From positions 1-33,254 of the IMG/VR virus record IMGVR_UViG_3300032322_000760: a stretch of 33,254 bases of DNA. One strand, given 5' to 3'. The DNA is from a virus. How positions within the stretch are numbered: the stretch's first letter is position 1; every line of letters begins with the position of its first letter. Positions 6,241 to 15,102 of this stretch are shown here, one piece after another. Under the pieces are notes generated by a model that worked only from the letters and a program-made list of their open reading frames with translations, was not told the DNA's origin and did no database searches. The translations under genes and the position numbers were made by a program.

Positions 6241-6705
6241 GTGGGAATTCATAAATACATACCGACACCTGAAACAATGTGGCAACACTTTACGGCTTAC
6301 CGAGATACCGTAAAGGAAAAGCCAATAAAGGTTAAGGATTGGGTAGGCAAGGATGCAGACCAAGTAATGAGGGAAAAGGAAAGACCTTTGACTATGGAAG
6401 GCTTTGAAAACTACTGCTTTGAGAATAATATAATTGATTCGATTGATCAATACTTTGCTAATTATGAGGGCAGGTACGCCGATTTTGTGGGTATCTGTTC
6501 GCGCATAAGAAAAGTAATCAGACAAGACCAGATCGAAGGCGGCATGGCAGGAATTTACAGCACTTCTATCACCCAACGGCTTAACGGGCTTACTGAAAAC
6601 AGTAATGTAAAGACAGATGGAACACTAAACGTAAACTATGGACGTATACCTCAACGACCTGCATCCGAATCAGGTCAGGATGATACGGGAGCGGAAACGG
6701 TTTAA
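6241..6705 (+). CDS. Terminase small subunit
   Basis: 154 residues starting at a GTG two bases after the previous stop. The order of elements matches Bacteroidota phage small terminases: YIPTPETMWQHFTAYRDTVK, a basic loop, PLTMEGFENYC, then a region with FVGICSRIRKVIRQDQIEGG and a C-terminal disordered tail. The subunit recognises the packaging site and recruits the large subunit. The last 68 bases overlap the large subunit gene in another frame, a tight coupling that supports the pairing. Confidence 0.8.
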   Translation: MGIHKYIPTPETMWQHFTAYRDTVKEKPIKVKDWVGKDADQVMREKERPLTMEGFENYCFENNIIDSIDQYFANYEGRYADFVGICSRIRKVIRQDQIEGGMAGIYSTSITQRLNGLTENSNVKTDGTLNVNYGRIPQRPASESGQDDTGAETV

Positions 6706-7798
6706 CGTTGCGAATTGCGGCAGGAGATTCGGCAAATCGGCAATGGCGGTAAACATACTTTCCGAAACGGCAATAAAGGGCTTCCCTTCCGGTTACTTCG
6801 CGCCAACATACAAACTACTTGAAGGCACTTACAACGAGTGCCTACTGGCTTTAAATGAGGCTGTAGTAAGAAAACACGATAACCAATTCATTGAACTAAT
6901 CACAGGCGGCAAGATTGAATTCTGGTCATTAGACAACCCACAAGCAGGACGTTCACGAAAGTATAAGGAGGTGGTAGTGGATGAAGCTGCATTTGTTAAG
7001 AACTTATGGGAGGCATGGACACAAGCCATCAGGCCTACGCTTACTGATTTAAAGGGTGGCGCATGGTTTCTTTCAACCCCGAAAGGAAAGAATGATTTTT
7101 ACAAGCTGCATCAGCGGGGCGTAACCGGTGAATCCAACTGGCAGTCATGGACAATGAGTACATATGATAACCCATTCATTGACCCGACAGAGGTAGACGA
7201 TGCTAAGCGGGATTTGCCGGAAGTTGCTTTTAATCAGGAGTACTTAGCACAGTTTGCAGATAATACGGCTAATCCGTTTGGGCTGAACTTCATTCAGCAA
7301 TGTACCTATCCGCTGTCTAACTTACCACCTGTTTGCTTTGGGATTGATTTAGCGAAGTCATACGACTGGACTGTAATAATCGGGCTGGACGTAAACGGTT
7401 CTGTTTGTTGGTTTGACAGGTTTCAAAGGGATTGGAAAAGCACTATCACGCACATAAACAATTTACCTGTAGTTCCGATCTCAATAGACACTACAGGCGT
7501 TGGCGACCCTGTAGCGGAAATGGTTGATAGGCGTTACTACTTGGATATGTTTAAGTTTTCAAACACAAGTAAGCAGCAGTTGATGGAGATGTTAGCAATA
7601 GCCATTCAGCAAAGAAAGATAAATTTTCCTGCTGGCATTATTGCCGATGAACTTTCAAACTTTGAATATGAATACACAAAGAACGGCGTGAAGTATTCAG
7701 CACCAACAGGGTTGCACGATGATTCCGTGTGCGCTTTGGCATTGGCTTGGCGCATCTTTAAGTCAGGGGCTGCAAACGGTCATTACACAATTATCTAA
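6638..7798 (+). CDS. terL: Terminase large subunit
   Basis: 386 residues; drives DNA into the prohead and cuts concatemers. ATPase motifs: Walker A GRRFGKS (28-34), Walker B VVVDEA with D115 and E116, and a coupling motif STPKG (146-150). RNase H-like nuclease motifs: D237 in GIDLAKSYDWT, D284 in ISIDTTG, and D361-D362 in GLHDDS. All core residues are present, so the enzyme should be active. It is somewhat shorter than typical (400-550), lacking a long C-terminal tail. The gene starts inside the small subunit gene. Confidence 0.93.
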   Translation: MDVYLNDLHPNQVRMIRERKRFNVANCGRRFGKSAMAVNILSETAIKGFPSGYFAPTYKLLEGTYNECLLALNEAVVRKHDNQFIELITGGKIEFWSLDNPQAGRSRKYKEVVVDEAAFVKNLWEAWTQAIRPTLTDLKGGAWFLSTPKGKNDFYKLHQRGVTGESNWQSWTMSTYDNPFIDPTEVDDAKRDLPEVAFNQEYLAQFADNTANPFGLNFIQQCTYPLSNLPPVCFGIDLAKSYDWTVIIGLDVNGSVCWFDRFQRDWKSTITHINNLPVVPISIDTTGVGDPVAEMVDRRYYLDMFKFSNTSKQQLMEMLAIAIQQRKINFPAGIIADELSNFEYEYTKNGVKYSAPTGLHDDSVCALALAWRIFKSGAANGHYTII

Positions 7799-7815
7799 AA
7801 AAAGTATATTAAAGT

Positions 7816-8436
7816 ATGAACATTGAGCAATTTCAGCAACTGAACATCATTAATGAGTTCGATTTGAACGAAATAGACAAGGCAACCCAGATGGTTATGG
7901 TCCTAACCGGGAAGACGGAGGACGAGGTAGACAAGATGAGCATTAAGAAGTTCAGCAAGTTATGTGAAAGAATAAACAAGTCCTTTGATTTTCAAGGGAA
8001 GAAGATACCTAAGTACTTTGTCTTGGGCTTTAGGCTTTACAAGATTGAACTGAACATTAAGAAAATGAAAGCGGGCAAGTACGTGGAAGGGATTGAATTT
8101 GGCAAGAACCACATTGAGAACCTGCACAAGATGATGGCATCGGCTGTAATTCCTTGTAATTGGTTAGGCAGGGAAAAGCCAATAGACGGAACAGAGCATG
8201 AGGATTTGGCTGAAAAGATGCTGAAATGCAACTTTAAAGTTGCTTTTTCTTGTTGTGTTTTTTTTTGCAAATTATTCACAGCCTCAATGAAAAGTTCCCA
8301 TCACTATTTGAAAATGACCCTGATGAGCAAGGGGATGAGCAAAGAACAAGCAGAGGAGCAGCTGAAAGGTTTGCATCAAGTTTTGGCTGGAATAGTTGCA
8401 GCGAACAGGTGGCAGAATACGAAAGAATTAAATTAG
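7816..8436 (+). CDS. Tail assembly chaperone, short form (G-like)
   Basis: 206 residues, soluble, helical and basic. The order (an early TQMVMVLTGKTEDEVDKM segment, then HKMMASAVIPCNW, then SCCVFFCKLF, then MSKGMSKEQAEEQ) resembles the tail chaperone family of Bacteroidota phages. These proteins coat the tape measure during tail assembly. The gene is followed by an ORF in the -1 frame that lacks an ATG, as for lambda G and GT. At 8259-8265 it contains a slippery heptamer in the right phase. The frame remains open for 171 bases after that site. Confidence 0.7.
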   Translation: MNIEQFQQLNIINEFDLNEIDKATQMVMVLTGKTEDEVDKMSIKKFSKLCERINKSFDFQGKKIPKYFVLGFRLYKIELNIKKMKAGKYVEGIEFGKNHIENLHKMMASAVIPCNWLGREKPIDGTEHEDLAEKMLKCNFKVAFSCCVFFCKLFTASMKSSHHYLKMTLMSKGMSKEQAEEQLKGLHQVLAGIVAANRWQNTKELN

Positions 8437-8525
8437 ACGATGTTTGGGCGTTGCCTGTTATTCAGTTCTTAAACGATTTGGTTTATTTAAAAGAAAAAAA
8501 GAAATACCTCAATGCCAAAAAGTAA
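7816..8525 (+). CDS. Tail assembly chaperone, frameshifted long form (GT-like)
   Basis: A -1 shift on the U9 run at 8258-8266 joins 150 residues of the short form to 86 residues read from 8265 to the TAA at 8523-8525, giving about 236 residues. The downstream part has an acidic linker (FENDPDEQGDEQ), then FASSFGWNSC and DVWALPVIQFLNDLVYLKEK, a T-domain-like ending. No ATG exists in this frame between its upstream stop and its end (the only early alternatives are TTG at 8250 and 8253), so frameshift expression is the simplest reading. In lambda the long form recruits tail tube protein to the tape measure. Confidence 0.65.
8258..8266 (+). promoter_or_regulatory. Slippery site for programmed -1 frameshift
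   Basis: Nine T in a row. In the 7816 frame the codons are GTT TTT TTT TGC, so 8259-8265 forms T TTT TTT, a canonical X XXY YYZ heptamer in the right phase. Both tRNAs can re-pair fully after slipping. I could not pick out a clear downstream stem or pseudoknot by eye. Confidence 0.65.
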
Positions 8526-9144
8526 TCTTGATTTTCTTGACACGAAAGGAGAGGAAAAGAATTTATACGGGCCTGTCAAGTTAAGTGCTACTAAAAAAAA
8601 GGTGGCAGACTATGGGGCGAGGTTTGCATTGGCGTTGCGGAAGAACTTAGAAAAAAGAAATAATGTAAGCGAAAGCAACTTAGCGGACAGCGTTGATCCT
8701 GTAGTAAGTGTTGAGGATGGAAGTATTTATTTAAGAATGTTCATGCTTGACTATTGGGATTACATAAACAAAGGGGTAAGAGGAGTAAAGAGCAGCAGCA
8801 ATGCACCCGGTTCGCCTTATAAGTTTAAGAACTTCGGCGTTCCCGATACAATGAAGAAGTCATTAGCGAAGTACATAAAGAACAATAAAGCAAGGGTAAG
8901 GAATGTAAGGAAAGACGTGGCGTTTGGAATTGGCAATGAAGCGAAGGGCAAGAGATTGACAGAAGAGCAGACACAAGTAAACACGCTGGGCTACATGATA
9001 AAGCGGCAAGGTGTTAAGTCAACGATGTACTTCGACAAAGCATTTAAAGAAACTTTTAAAGGCTTCGAGCAGGAGATACTTGATTCATTCGGTACGGACG
9101 TAACAATTACATTGAGCGGTATTAAATTAGGTAAAAAAAGATGA
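8512..9144 (+). CDS. Tail completion/minor tail protein, HK97 gp10-like
   Basis: 210 residues, basic. The first half has a helix with KVADYGARFALALRKNL, a serine-rich turn, a strand pair around YLRMFMLDYWDYINKGVRG (about 75-93) and a tail end DVTITLSGIKL. The phrase YWxYINxGVRG resembles the loop found in HK97 gp10-type neck or tail-completion proteins of Bacteroidota phages. The start overlaps the GT frame by 14 bases; the stop overlaps the next ATG (ATGA). The assignment rests on pattern and position and could be wrong as to exact place in the virion. Confidence 0.5.
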   Translation: MPKSNLDFLDTKGEEKNLYGPVKLSATKKKVADYGARFALALRKNLEKRNNVSESNLADSVDPVVSVEDGSIYLRMFMLDYWDYINKGVRGVKSSSNAPGSPYKFKNFGVPDTMKKSLAKYIKNNKARVRNVRKDVAFGIGNEAKGKRLTEEQTQVNTLGYMIKRQGVKSTMYFDKAFKETFKGFEQEILDSFGTDVTITLSGIKLGKKR

Positions 9145-10316
9145 TAACGATAATCAACACGCCATCGGATAAACCATCAATACAGGATGATCTATGGCAC
9201 GTAGTTTCAAGCAATAATGTAAGCGGATTGGGTTTCAAGTACGTGTTTGATATTTTCATAGGTGGCGTTCAGAAAGTAAGAGTTAAGCAATTCCCCGACC
9301 CGACAACAAACAGAGGTTACTTAAATGCTTCTGCTATTGTAAAGAACTCCATTACTTACGACTGGGTAACATTTGATAATTCCGTTTCATGTGCAAAGCC
9401 TAACATCAGCGGTGAGGTTGGTTTGGATTATGATGTAAGATACGGTGAAGAGATTAGCGGTATTACTTCTCTAAATTTAATCAGCGGAACGACACGAGCA
9501 TTTAACTGGCGTCCACCGATTTTCAAAAGACGTATCAAGGGAATATCAGATTACAATAACACATGGGTAACATCCCGACCTTTAAGAACGAGCATAGACT
9601 ATCCTGAAATTTCAGGCTCAACTTATATTGGTGAAAAGTTGATGGTAGGCTTTAACAGGGTTTCTTCTCTTAGCCTTGTTGTGAATGTATACAATTACAA
9701 CGGCACGGTAACTACAACAAACTTAGGTTCTATTTCAGCGAGTTCATCAGAGTATCACCAGTTAAATATAAGTCCATCGGCTATCAACAACTATGCAGGC
9801 AGCGCACTTATTGGAACTAATTGTAAGTACTATGAAGTTTACTTAAACGGTTCAGACAATATATTTCGGGTGGATATTATTTGCGACAGGGGATACAAGG
9901 CTATTCCTCTGCATTTTATGAACGCATGGGGGTTGTTTGATACGGCACGGTTTGGATTGGTTTCACGGCTGAATATGGAGGTGGAACGAAAAGGATTTAC
10001 AAAAAGAGATTACAAGTTTGGGCTATCAAGTGTTGATTATTACACAGGCAACAAAGCGGTAGAGAGTAAGATAAACCACGCACAACGTGGCAGCTTTACT
10101 TACAATCTTACAATGGATGCTCCGACCGATGAAGATTACGAATGGCTTTATGAGCTTCTGTTATCGCCACAGGTGTATGCAGAAATAGATGGGTACCTGT
10201 ATCCTGTAACTATCAAGACAAGCAACTATGAGTTCAGCACGATAATAAACAACCGCTTAAGGGTATTTGAAATTGAAATAGAATTAAACCAAACAAGGTA
10301 TGCCCATGCAAGGTAG
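9141..10316 (+). CDS. Structural tail protein, exact role unknown
   Basis: 391 residues, rich in beta strands, with many N, T and Y residues and no signal peptide or membrane segment. The last 150 residues contain a conserved-looking phrase (GLSSVDYYTGNKAVESK, then NLTMDAPTDEDYEWLYELL) and a final strand LRVFEIEIELNQTRYAHAR. I associate this type of protein with the tail tip or distal tail region in Bacteroidota siphophages, but cannot name it. It lies between the gp10-like gene and a 754-residue tail protein and overlaps both by a few bases. Confidence 0.55.
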   Translation: MITIINTPSDKPSIQDDLWHVVSSNNVSGLGFKYVFDIFIGGVQKVRVKQFPDPTTNRGYLNASAIVKNSITYDWVTFDNSVSCAKPNISGEVGLDYDVRYGEEISGITSLNLISGTTRAFNWRPPIFKRRIKGISDYNNTWVTSRPLRTSIDYPEISGSTYIGEKLMVGFNRVSSLSLVVNVYNYNGTVTTTNLGSISASSSEYHQLNISPSAINNYAGSALIGTNCKYYEVYLNGSDNIFRVDIICDRGYKAIPLHFMNAWGLFDTARFGLVSRLNMEVERKGFTKRDYKFGLSSVDYYTGNKAVESKINHAQRGSFTYNLTMDAPTDEDYEWLYELLLSPQVYAEIDGYLYPVTIKTSNYEFSTIINNRLRVFEIEIELNQTRYAHAR

Positions 10317-12564
10317 ATTGATAATGGAAGGTTATGAGTTAGATTTGTCTGAAGGGCTGTCTAATCAGATAACCTATGCCGTTGATGATATTGTAAACCT
10401 TGACAGTAAATCAACAGCATTTAGCAAGACGATTATCATTCCCGGAACAACAAACAATAATAACATCTTTGGGAATATATTCGAGATAAACAATTCTAAT
10501 TTCACGGTAGATGGGCAGCCGAATGTGCTTTACAACTTCAATGCTGCACTATCGGCCAAATGTATCTATGAAGTAAACGGCTTGCAGGTTATTAAAGGAG
10601 TTGTTCGTTTGCTTGAAATTATTATAGATGGAAAGTTTATTGAGTATGAAGTTTCAATTATTGGCGAGTTGGGCGGCTTTATTAATAAACTTGGTAACAA
10701 AAGATTACAGGATATTGATTTCTCAAATTACAATCATGTTTATTCTGTTTCAAATATAGCAGATAGTTGGATAGGTGAATTTCAATACATACCACAAGGA
10801 ACATTGTTTATTGCTTCGGGTGGGTTTAATTACATCATTTTCGATGGAGTTAATTTCAGGCAATTAAAAGCAGGGCAAACTTTCACGGTTTCAGGCACAG
10901 CATCGAACAACGGTGTGTACACAATAATAAGCGTTGAATTTCTAACTTCAGGTTCAACAAGATTTAAAGTGGTTGAGGCGGTTACATTAGAGCAGACGAT
11001 TCCAATAATAAGCTATACCCTTAATCAAGGCGAAGGATATTTCTATCCGCTTACTGATTACGGAAATGTAAGCGAGGATAAAATAAACTTTCAGTATTCA
11101 GCCTTTAGGCCTGCTCTTTATTTAAGGGATTACCTTAACAGGATAATTACAGATGCGGGGTACACATGGGAATCATCTTTTTTCGATACTGCTTTTTTTA
11201 AACGGTTAGCTATTGGGAACAATCAAAAAGGACTGTTTAAGAATAACGTAACGGATTATGTAAATGGAGTAAGCACAACACAACAAAATATAAGCACATT
11301 AGCACCGGTTAATGTTTTATTCGGTAGTACTACATTAAATGATTTTAGTTATTCATCAGGTGTATTTACATACACAGGAACGCCAACGATTACAACAAAA
11401 ACAAAAGTAAAATTAAGAGGCACAGTTACAAGCACAGCACCGGGAGCAGCAACTGTTTATATTGATGATGTTAGTAGAGTACTTGTGCCGGGAGTGTTTG
11501 ATATTGAACTTGAAATAACAAAGACCTTAAACACAGGCGATACGATTGCTGTTAAATTTGCTTCATTTGCTTTTGCATTTCTTTGCATTGTAAGTATTGA
11601 TAGTGCAGAAATAGTAACACAAAAAGACCCTACTGGTTTTGTTGATTTGCCTTTGGGCGAAACGGTAGAGATAAACCCATCATTGCCGCAAGGTATCTTC
11701 CAAAAGGATTTATTTACTTCTGTTTTGAAAATGTTTAATCTAATAGTAAGCGAGGATAAATTCATTGAAAAGCATTTGATGATAGAACCTTACCCGGACT
11801 TTTATCAAACATCTAATTTCTTAGATTGGAGCGATAAATTAAACAGGGGAGAGCCTTACCGGATAAAGCCCATGAGTGAATTAAATGCAAGGTTTTACAA
11901 TCTTAAATTTAAACAGGATAACGATTTTTACAATGAGAACTACAGAAAGAAATACAACGAGGGTTACGGCGATAGGATTTACGATACTGCTTACGAATTT
12001 GCAAAGGAAACGGAAACGGTAGAGGTAATATTTTCATCAAGTGTATTGTTCGGAGCTGAAGGTACTGATAAGGTTTATCCTGCCGTTTATAAGAAGTCTG
12101 GCAATGATTCATTTGAAGAAGCAATCGATCACAACATAAGATTATTGCAGGTAAAAAGAATTACAAATGTTACGACATACAATATCTTAGATGGCACTAA
12201 CATCATTGCAAGCTATGATTATTACGGCTACGGTGGGCATTTAGACGACCCCGATGCACCGGCAAGCGATATAAACTTTGGCGCACCAAAGCAGCTTTAC
12301 TTTACGTTGCTAAGCGGCAACCTAACCAATAATCTATTCAATACATACTACTCGCCTTACTTAGCAGAGATAACAGATAAGGACAGTAAGTTGTTGACTG
12401 GTTCATTTAAGTTGACTGTTCAGGATATTTACGACTTAGATTTCAAAAGATTGATTTACATTGATGGGGCTTTGTTTAGGTTGATGAAAGTTATTGATTT
12501 CAATACCAACGGAGATGAACTAACGAAATGCGAATTATTAAAAGTTATAAATTTAGACTACTGA
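10300..12564 (+). CDS. Large tail-tip/baseplate-type protein
   Basis: 754 residues. The start (GRLIMEGYELDLSEGLS, then STAFSKTIIIPGTTNNN at about 38-52 and IFGNIFEINN) matches a pattern I know from large tail-tip proteins of Bacteroidota phages, which open with a hub-like beta domain. The middle (about 170-440) is beta-rich and probably sugar-binding or trimeric; the last third (RIKPMSELNARFYNL and beyond) returns to the hub pattern. An alternative ATG lies two codons downstream at 10306. It is followed directly by an exported protein and the tape measure, so a role at the tail tip is likely. Confidence 0.55.
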   Translation: MPMQGRLIMEGYELDLSEGLSNQITYAVDDIVNLDSKSTAFSKTIIIPGTTNNNNIFGNIFEINNSNFTVDGQPNVLYNFNAALSAKCIYEVNGLQVIKGVVRLLEIIIDGKFIEYEVSIIGELGGFINKLGNKRLQDIDFSNYNHVYSVSNIADSWIGEFQYIPQGTLFIASGGFNYIIFDGVNFRQLKAGQTFTVSGTASNNGVYTIISVEFLTSGSTRFKVVEAVTLEQTIPIISYTLNQGEGYFYPLTDYGNVSEDKINFQYSAFRPALYLRDYLNRIITDAGYTWESSFFDTAFFKRLAIGNNQKGLFKNNVTDYVNGVSTTQQNISTLAPVNVLFGSTTLNDFSYSSGVFTYTGTPTITTKTKVKLRGTVTSTAPGAATVYIDDVSRVLVPGVFDIELEITKTLNTGDTIAVKFASFAFAFLCIVSIDSAEIVTQKDPTGFVDLPLGETVEINPSLPQGIFQKDLFTSVLKMFNLIVSEDKFIEKHLMIEPYPDFYQTSNFLDWSDKLNRGEPYRIKPMSELNARFYNLKFKQDNDFYNENYRKKYNEGYGDRIYDTAYEFAKETETVEVIFSSSVLFGAEGTDKVYPAVYKKSGNDSFEEAIDHNIRLLQVKRITNVTTYNILDGTNIIASYDYYGYGGHLDDPDAPASDINFGAPKQLYFTLLSGNLTNNLFNTYYSPYLAEITDKDSKLLTGSFKLTVQDIYDLDFKRLIYIDGALFRLMKVIDFNTNGDELTKCELLKVINLDY

Positions 12565-13331
12565 TGAAATACGTGTTTACTTTACTTATGTGTATTGGGG
12601 TTGCTTATGCACAGCCCGGCAGCAGGATAGTATATTCGAGCAAGTATGTTAAAGCACCGGGCTTTATTGCTGATAGTAATTTTAAGCCGCCTTCAGATAC
12701 TACGAATTACAAGACAGGTATTGCCACGATTGGCAGTTCTATCTATGTTGGCAACGGTGTTAAATGGTCAACTCCTTCAGGTGGCGGTTCTACATGGGGA
12801 AGCATTACAGGTGATTTAGACACGCAAACGGATTTATACACGGCCTTAAATTTAAAGCTTCCAATTGCAGACACGGCGGCAATGATGAAAAGAGATACAT
12901 CGTCTGCCTATCTTATCAACAACGCCACCACATCAAGTACAACGGCGGTTGGTACTGGATTGAAATTTCAGATAGGGGCTAATCAGACATTTATTGTAAT
13001 GATTGACGGCACGGCACAAAAAGCGACATCAAATACAGGTTTAAAGTTGGCAATTGGCGCACCATCGGGCTGCACGATAAAAGGATATGCTCAACAAGGC
13101 GCAGCAGCTTTAAGTACAGCAATGACTAACAGTTTGATAACGGCGATCAATACGCTTGGCAATACATTTGCAACTGGTATAGGTGTGGAAGTTCCTTTCA
13201 GGCTTGTGTTCACGGTAACAAATGGGGCGAATGCCGGGGTGATAGAATTGCAATTTGCAACAGTAACGAGTAACACGGCAACGATTTTTGCAGGAACAAA
13301 CATGAGATGGCAACGAACAAAAGGATTATAA
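12564..13331 (+). CDS. Exported fibre-like protein with Sec signal peptide
   Basis: 255 residues from the ATG at 12564, overlapping the previous stop as TGATG; an in-frame ATG 12 codons upstream would bury the signal. Residues 1-16 form a classical signal peptide (K2, hydrophobic core, cleavage at AYA before Q17). After it come ADS (36-38), PSDTT (43-47), KTGIA (50-54) and YVGNGVKW (61-68), then a GGGS linker and a fibre-like part with a repeat-like phrase LKLPIADTAAM. The C-terminus is beta-rich. The first 68 residues align without gaps to the fibre protein at 21668. Cytoplasmic virion proteins rarely carry signal peptides, so it may act at the cell surface. Confidence 0.6.
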   Translation: MKYVFTLLMCIGVAYAQPGSRIVYSSKYVKAPGFIADSNFKPPSDTTNYKTGIATIGSSIYVGNGVKWSTPSGGGSTWGSITGDLDTQTDLYTALNLKLPIADTAAMMKRDTSSAYLINNATTSSTTAVGTGLKFQIGANQTFIVMIDGTAQKATSNTGLKLAIGAPSGCTIKGYAQQGAAALSTAMTNSLITAINTLGNTFATGIGVEVPFRLVFTVTNGANAGVIELQFATVTSNTATIFAGTNMRWQRTKGL

Positions 13332-13332
13332 C

Positions 13333-15069
13333 ATGGAAAAGACAACAGTAGCATTAGAATTTGAAGTAAGCAGTAAGGCAGCGGAATCATCCGTTGGTTC
13401 TTTTAAGAAACAGCTAAGGGATGCCAATCAGGAACTTCTAACGCTTAATGAAAAGTTTGGTGCAACATCAAAGGAAGCGATAGCGGCAGCAAAAAAAGTA
13501 GCAAATTTAAAAGATGCTATTGGCGATGCCAAACAGTTGAGTGAAGCATTTAACCCCGATGCGAAGTTCAACGCTCTTGCAGGTGCGGTAACTGGTGCAG
13601 TAAGTGGATTTCAGGCACTGCAGGGCGCACAGGCATTGTTTGGAACGGAGAGTAAAGAACTTGAAGAAACTTTAGTGAAGTTAAATTCCGTGATGGCTTT
13701 AAGTCAAGGGCTTAACGGAATACTTGCTGCTAAGGATGCGTTTATTGCTTTGGGAGCGCAGATAAAAAACAGCACTGTATTTATCAAGGCAAATGAATTA
13801 GCGACTAAGGCAGCAGCTATTGTGATGAAGTTGTTTGGTCAGGGAGTAGAAACGACATCAACATCATTCAAAGTTTTAAAGGGAGCGATAGCGGCTACAG
13901 GAATTGGTTTACTTGTTGTACTTATCGGGGAGGCCGTGCAAGCATTTCAGGAGTTTACAAGTGCTGCTGATAAGGCAGCGGAATCACAAAAGAAGTTTAA
14001 CGACTTAACTTTAAAAAATGCGGAGGATGAGTTAAAAAGAATCAACACAAGATTAGACAGGGAAGAGAAGTTTGCAATAGCGAGGGCGAAACTTGCAGGA
14101 GCGAGTGAAGAAGAGATATTCCAAATTGAGCAGGAGTACAGAAGAAAGAAACTCGAGGCACAGAATAATTTTATTAGGCAGGCTTATTCATTAGATGAAG
14201 ACAGGGGCGATGAGGCTGTAGCGCAAGCAAAGAAGATAAACGAAGAAGGGCAGTTAGCGGAACTGAATAATCAGTTAAAGCTAAAACAGATTAGAGATAA
14301 AGCTGCTATTGATGCAGCTAATGAAGCGGATAGAGTTGCAAAAGAAAGAGCAAAAAAACAGCAAGAGCAATACGAAAAAGAATTAAAGGCGTTTCAGGAT
14401 TTACAAGAAGCCAAAAAAGCAATATCAAAACAAGCTAACGAAGCAGATGATTTAGCTTTAGAAAATGCACAAAAGCAATTCGATGCAATAGCGGAGCAAG
14501 AAGAAGAAGCTGCAAGAAAATCAGCAGAAAATAAAATATACTGGGAGCAGTTCTATGCTGATTTAAAATTAAAATCCGATGCGGAATTATTAAAGGCTGA
14601 ACAAGATGCAGCAGCGCAAAGAGTTGCCAACCTTCAATCAGTTGCAGATTCGACTAATAAACTTGCAGACGTTGTTGGAAGGCAAACAGCAGCAGGAAAG
14701 GTATTAGCAAGCGCAACAGCACTAATAAATACTTATCAAGGAGCAACCGAAGTGATAAGGGCAAAGAGTACGTTACCTGAACCTTTTGGAACGATAAGCA
14801 AAATAGCTAACGTGGCGGCAATTATTGCCACAGGATTGAGAGCGGTAAAGTCTATAAACTCCGTGCGAGTACCGGGCAGCGGTGGCGGTGGTTCGGTTGC
14901 CGCTCCTTCGCTTGGCAATTTCTCCCCACAAGCCACAACAACAAACTTGAACCAACAATCCATCAACGCCATCGGGAACGTGGCTGCAAGGGCTTATGTA
15001 TTGGAAACAGACGTAAGCGGTAATCAGGAAAGAATCAGACGTTTGAACAGGGCAGCACGTATTAATTAA
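13333..15069 (+). CDS. Tape measure protein
   Basis: 578 residues, rich in A, K, E and Q, almost all helix. It sets tail length and may help DNA cross the inner membrane. A coiled-coil start (about 15-70) leads to a small-residue helical part, one membrane-like segment (about 186-203, GAIAATGIGLLVVLIGE), then a long charged coiled coil (about 205-440). The end holds a glycine run and the phrase YVLETDVSGNQERIRRLNRA, a typical tape-measure C-terminus in Bacteroidota phages. By the usual 0.15 nm per residue rule the tail would be roughly 85-90 nm, an inference only. Confidence 0.85.
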   Translation: MEKTTVALEFEVSSKAAESSVGSFKKQLRDANQELLTLNEKFGATSKEAIAAAKKVANLKDAIGDAKQLSEAFNPDAKFNALAGAVTGAVSGFQALQGAQALFGTESKELEETLVKLNSVMALSQGLNGILAAKDAFIALGAQIKNSTVFIKANELATKAAAIVMKLFGQGVETTSTSFKVLKGAIAATGIGLLVVLIGEAVQAFQEFTSAADKAAESQKKFNDLTLKNAEDELKRINTRLDREEKFAIARAKLAGASEEEIFQIEQEYRRKKLEAQNNFIRQAYSLDEDRGDEAVAQAKKINEEGQLAELNNQLKLKQIRDKAAIDAANEADRVAKERAKKQQEQYEKELKAFQDLQEAKKAISKQANEADDLALENAQKQFDAIAEQEEEAARKSAENKIYWEQFYADLKLKSDAELLKAEQDAAAQRVANLQSVADSTNKLADVVGRQTAAGKVLASATALINTYQGATEVIRAKSTLPEPFGTISKIANVAAIIATGLRAVKSINSVRVPGSGGGGSVAAPSLGNFSPQATTTNLNQQSINAIGNVAARAYVLETDVSGNQERIRRLNRAARIN

Positions 15070-15070
15070 G

Positions 15071-15096
15071 TTACATTTTGGATTTTGAAGTATAAT
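15071..15096 (+). promoter_or_regulatory. Leader motif TTACAT-N14-TATAAT, copy 1
   Basis: TTACAT at 15071-15076 and TATAAT at 15091-15096, 14 nt apart, six bases before the protease ATG. The same pair with the same spacing occurs before the scaffold gene (15680-15705). It may be a translation leader or a special promoter; so close to the ATG it would give a nearly leaderless message. Confidence 0.35.
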
Positions 15097-15102
15097 TAGT
15101 TT

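Noticed and set aside
6235-6576. 113-codon minus-strand ORF opposite the small terminase
   Set aside because: Fully opposite a recognisable terminase small subunit; sequence looks random.
8250-8525. Separate gene starting at TTG for the T-like ORF
   Set aside because: Only a TTG start, at the border of the frame, and a slippery heptamer 9 bases later explains the ORF better.
11457-12124. Minus-strand ORFs opposite the 754-residue tail protein
   Set aside because: Shadow frames, no domain and no coupling to other genes.
13091-13390. Minus-strand ORFs opposite the exported protein and tape measure
   Set aside because: Shadow frames of strong plus-strand genes; no leader and no recognisable domain.
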